Of a DNA stretch of 64,000 nucleotides, positions 62,548 through 64,000 are shown in pieces. The notes beneath the pieces were generated by a model. It saw only the letters and a program-made list of their open reading frames with translations, made no database searches and was not told where the DNA came from. Location of the stretch: the NCBI RefSeq assembly GCF_016820535.1, contig NZ_JADHDY010000007.1:26033-90032 (forward strand). The letters run 5' to 3'. The DNA is from Sporosarcina beigongshangi. GTDB taxonomy: Bacteria > Actinomycetota > Actinomycetes > Actinomycetales > Micrococcaceae. The stretch's first letter is position 1. Each line of letters starts with the position of its first letter. The translations under genes and the position numbers were made by a program.

Positions 62548-63053
62548 GCGAAGGCTCCGGCAAGCGCCGGCTGGACGCGGGCATAGGCGCCCTTGTAGAA
62601 CAGCAGCGGTTCCGCCTCGGCCCGGGCGGCCAGGGCATGAACGGCCCCCACCACTATGGTGTGGTCGCCGCCGTCGTACTCTTCATGCAGCTCGCAGTCC
62701 ACCCAGGCCAGGGCCTGGTCAAGCACCGGGTTCCCCAGCGGCGACGGCGAGTGGCCCACCCCGGCGAACTTGTCCGTGCCGGAGCGGGCGAACTGCGCGG
62801 ACAGGTGCTGGTGCTCGGCCGGCAGGATGTTGACGGTGAACCGGCCGGCGGCGCGCAGCAGGGGCCAGGTGCTGGAGGTCCGGGCCGGGCTGAACGTCAC
62901 GAGGGCGGGCTCCAGCGACAGCGAGGCGAAACTCTGGCAGGTGAATCCGATCGGGCCCTGCGGGGTCGCCGCCGTGATCACGGTCAGGCCTGTGGCGAAG
63001 TGGCCCAGGACGCTGCGGAGCTGTTGCGGGGTGACGGGTTCGGGGGTTGTCAT
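62544..63053 (-). CDS. Flavin reductase family protein
   Basis: 169 aa: LRSVLGHFATGLTVITAATPQGPIGFTCQSFASLSLEPALVTFSP, GRFTVNILPAEHQHLSAQFA and DCELHEEYDGGDHTIVVGAVHAL, the HpaC/ActVB-type flavin reductase. It delivers reduced flavin to a two-component monooxygenase, probably the LLM protein upstream. ATG at 63053 has AAGGAAG 5 nt upstream; a longer frame adds 27 residues. Confidence 0.9.
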   Translation of the reverse strand: MTTPEPVTPQQLRSVLGHFATGLTVITAATPQGPIGFTCQSFASLSLEPALVTFSPARTSSTWPLLRAAGRFTVNILPAEHQHLSAQFARSGTDKFAGVGHSPSPLGNPVLDQALAWVDCELHEEYDGGDHTIVVGAVHALAARAEAEPLLFYKGAYARVQPALAGAFA

Positions 63054-63196
63054 GGTGCTTCCTTTCGTGGCTGTAGTGCCACAAAACCACCTGCCACGGC
63101 CGGCAGCAAAGGCCCCCGCAATGAGCTGCAACACGGCTCAATGTGGCTTCACATGGCGTGACGGGGCGTAACACGGCCGGCGTTTCGGGCCGGATT

Positions 63197-64000
63197 TCAG
63201 GCCGGCATTTTCGCCACCACGAGCTCCATGCGCAGGTTCAGGTCCAAGCGCACGTCACCCAGGTCGTCCGCCTCCACCACGGGAAGGGTGTGGGTGGCCG
63301 CCCGGTCCTCGCTCGATGCCGTTTCCGGCAGTCCCAGGTTGCCGCGCAGGGTGTCGGCTGAATACCGGGCCGGGTAGATGCCGCGCCGCTGCAGTTCCGG
63401 GACCAGGTGGTTCACGATGTCGGCCAGCTCGTCCGGAAACATCCACGGCATGAGGGTGAAGCCGTCCACGGCGCCGGTGCGGGCAAAGTCCAGCAGCCTT
63501 GCCGCCACTTTGGCAGGGGAGCCGATGAAGGCGGCGTTGTCCCAGGCGTCTTCCGGAAGCTGGGCGCGCATCGCCTCAGCCTTCTGGCGCGCCTCGACGT
63601 CGGTGGCTGCCAGGATGAATGTGGCGGACTGGAAGATTTTCACGTCGTTGGCCCCGCGGCCGACGTCGACGGACCTGGCAACGGTGCCGCGCCTGAGTGC
63701 CAGTGCGTCCTCGAGGGTGGCTGGGGCGGAGATGACCACGTCGGCGTGCCGGGCAGCGAAGTCCAGCTCACGGGGGCTGCCGCCATCGTGGAGCACCACG
63801 GGTCCGGCCCTGCGTGCAGGCCCGTCCAGCTTCCCAAGCCCCAGGCTGTACATGTGGCCGGCATGCTCAAACACCCCGAGCGTTTCCACCGGGGTGCGGC
63901 CTGTGTCCCGCGGTTCAGGCGCCTGCCAGGTGCGCCGGGCCGAATCGAGGAGTCCCCCGCGGCCGTCCGCCGAGGCAATGCCTTCCTCATCCGGGCCGCC
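63197..64000 (-). CDS. LLM-class flavin-dependent monooxygenase (5' end outside window)
   Basis: The frame is open to the window edge, giving 267 visible codons of the C-terminal half. It matches FMN-dependent monooxygenases of the NtaA/SnaA/DszA group: GRTPVETLGVFEHAGHMYSLGLGKLDGPARR, HADVVISAPATLEDALALRR, then LMPWMFPDELADIVNHLVPELQRRGIYP near the end. These oxidise sulfur- or nitrogen-containing organics with FMNH2, supplied by the two reductases downstream. The substrate is unknown. Confidence 0.88.
   Translation of the reverse strand, partial: GGPDEEGIASADGRGGLLDSARRTWQAPEPRDTGRTPVETLGVFEHAGHMYSLGLGKLDGPARRAGPVVLHDGGSPRELDFAARHADVVISAPATLEDALALRRGTVARSVDVGRGANDVKIFQSATFILAATDVEARQKAEAMRAQLPEDAWDNAAFIGSPAKVAARLLDFARTGAVDGFTLMPWMFPDELADIVNHLVPELQRRGIYPARYSADTLRGNLGLPETASSEDRAATHTLPVVEADDLGDVRLDLNLRMELVVAKMPA

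Noticed and set aside
1-64000. CRISPR arrays, insertion sequences and rRNA operons
   Set aside because: No regularly spaced repeats, transposase genes or rRNA sequences were found; the repeats present are few and irregular.

Overview
The window is a high-GC actinobacterial chromosome segment. Its gene content and order (rpsP-khpA-rimM-trmD-rplS-lepB-rnhB, DUF2469-yraN-comM-dprA, ahpE-DUF3052-aceE-PucR regulator-fabD-fabH-acpP-fabF-DUF3145, the GlnR-type box ahead of amtB, frequent GTG and TTG starts) point to the Micrococcaceae, most likely Arthrobacter in the broad sense. It reads as stable chromosome. I see no prophage, insertion sequence, CRISPR array or rRNA, and no block of clearly foreign composition.

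Layout. 1-9.6 kb: partial acyltransferase, prfC, a membrane-anchored HNH nuclease, rnpB (RNase P RNA, minus strand), the long-form GAPDH, a repeat-rich spacer, yaaA, a VOC protein, a coiled-coil protein with an eroded zinc ribbon, and a Nif3-family protein with a long Ala-rich N-terminus. 9.6-12.2 kb: msrA, then cysK and cysE (cysteine synthesis). 12.2-20.3 kb: gnd next to a sugar-acid (idonate/ketogluconate-like) catabolic cluster with dehydrogenases, a symporter and an IclR regulator; a shared operator-like motif is visible. 20.3-20.7 kb: a gene-free spacer with two tandem promoter-plus-hairpin units sharing an identical C-rich loop, which I judge the best candidate for an undescribed small-RNA system. 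20.7-24.2 kb: DUF6504, a DEDDh exonuclease with a BRCT domain, tRNA-Val, a sirtuin, AhpE and DUF3052. 24.4-33.3 kb: aceE, a PucR-type FasR-like regulator and the type II fatty-acid synthase genes, linking acetyl-CoA supply to lipid synthesis.

33.4-44.4 kb, all on the minus strand: xerC, an LCP cell-wall ligase, dprA, comM, yraN, DUF2469, rnhB, two type I signal peptidases, rplS, trmD, rimM, khpA and rpsP. 44.6-47.4 kb: an unknown protein, a two-domain VOC dioxygenase-like protein, a GNAT and an alpha/beta-hydrolase lacking its nucleophile. 47.5-55.5 kb: ffh and ftsY (the two SRP GTPases), a glucose-6-phosphate dehydrogenase, amtB-glnK preceded by a textbook GlnR box, and a LuxR-type regulator with an atypical receiver. 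55.7-62 kb: a 1600-residue secreted GH27 alpha-galactosidase and an MFS exporter. 62-64 kb: two flavin reductases and a partial LLM monooxygenase, probably a two-component monooxygenase system.

Starts were chosen by ribosome-binding sites, family length and overlap with the upstream stop codon. Functional calls rest on recognised motifs and neighbourhood, not on database searches.
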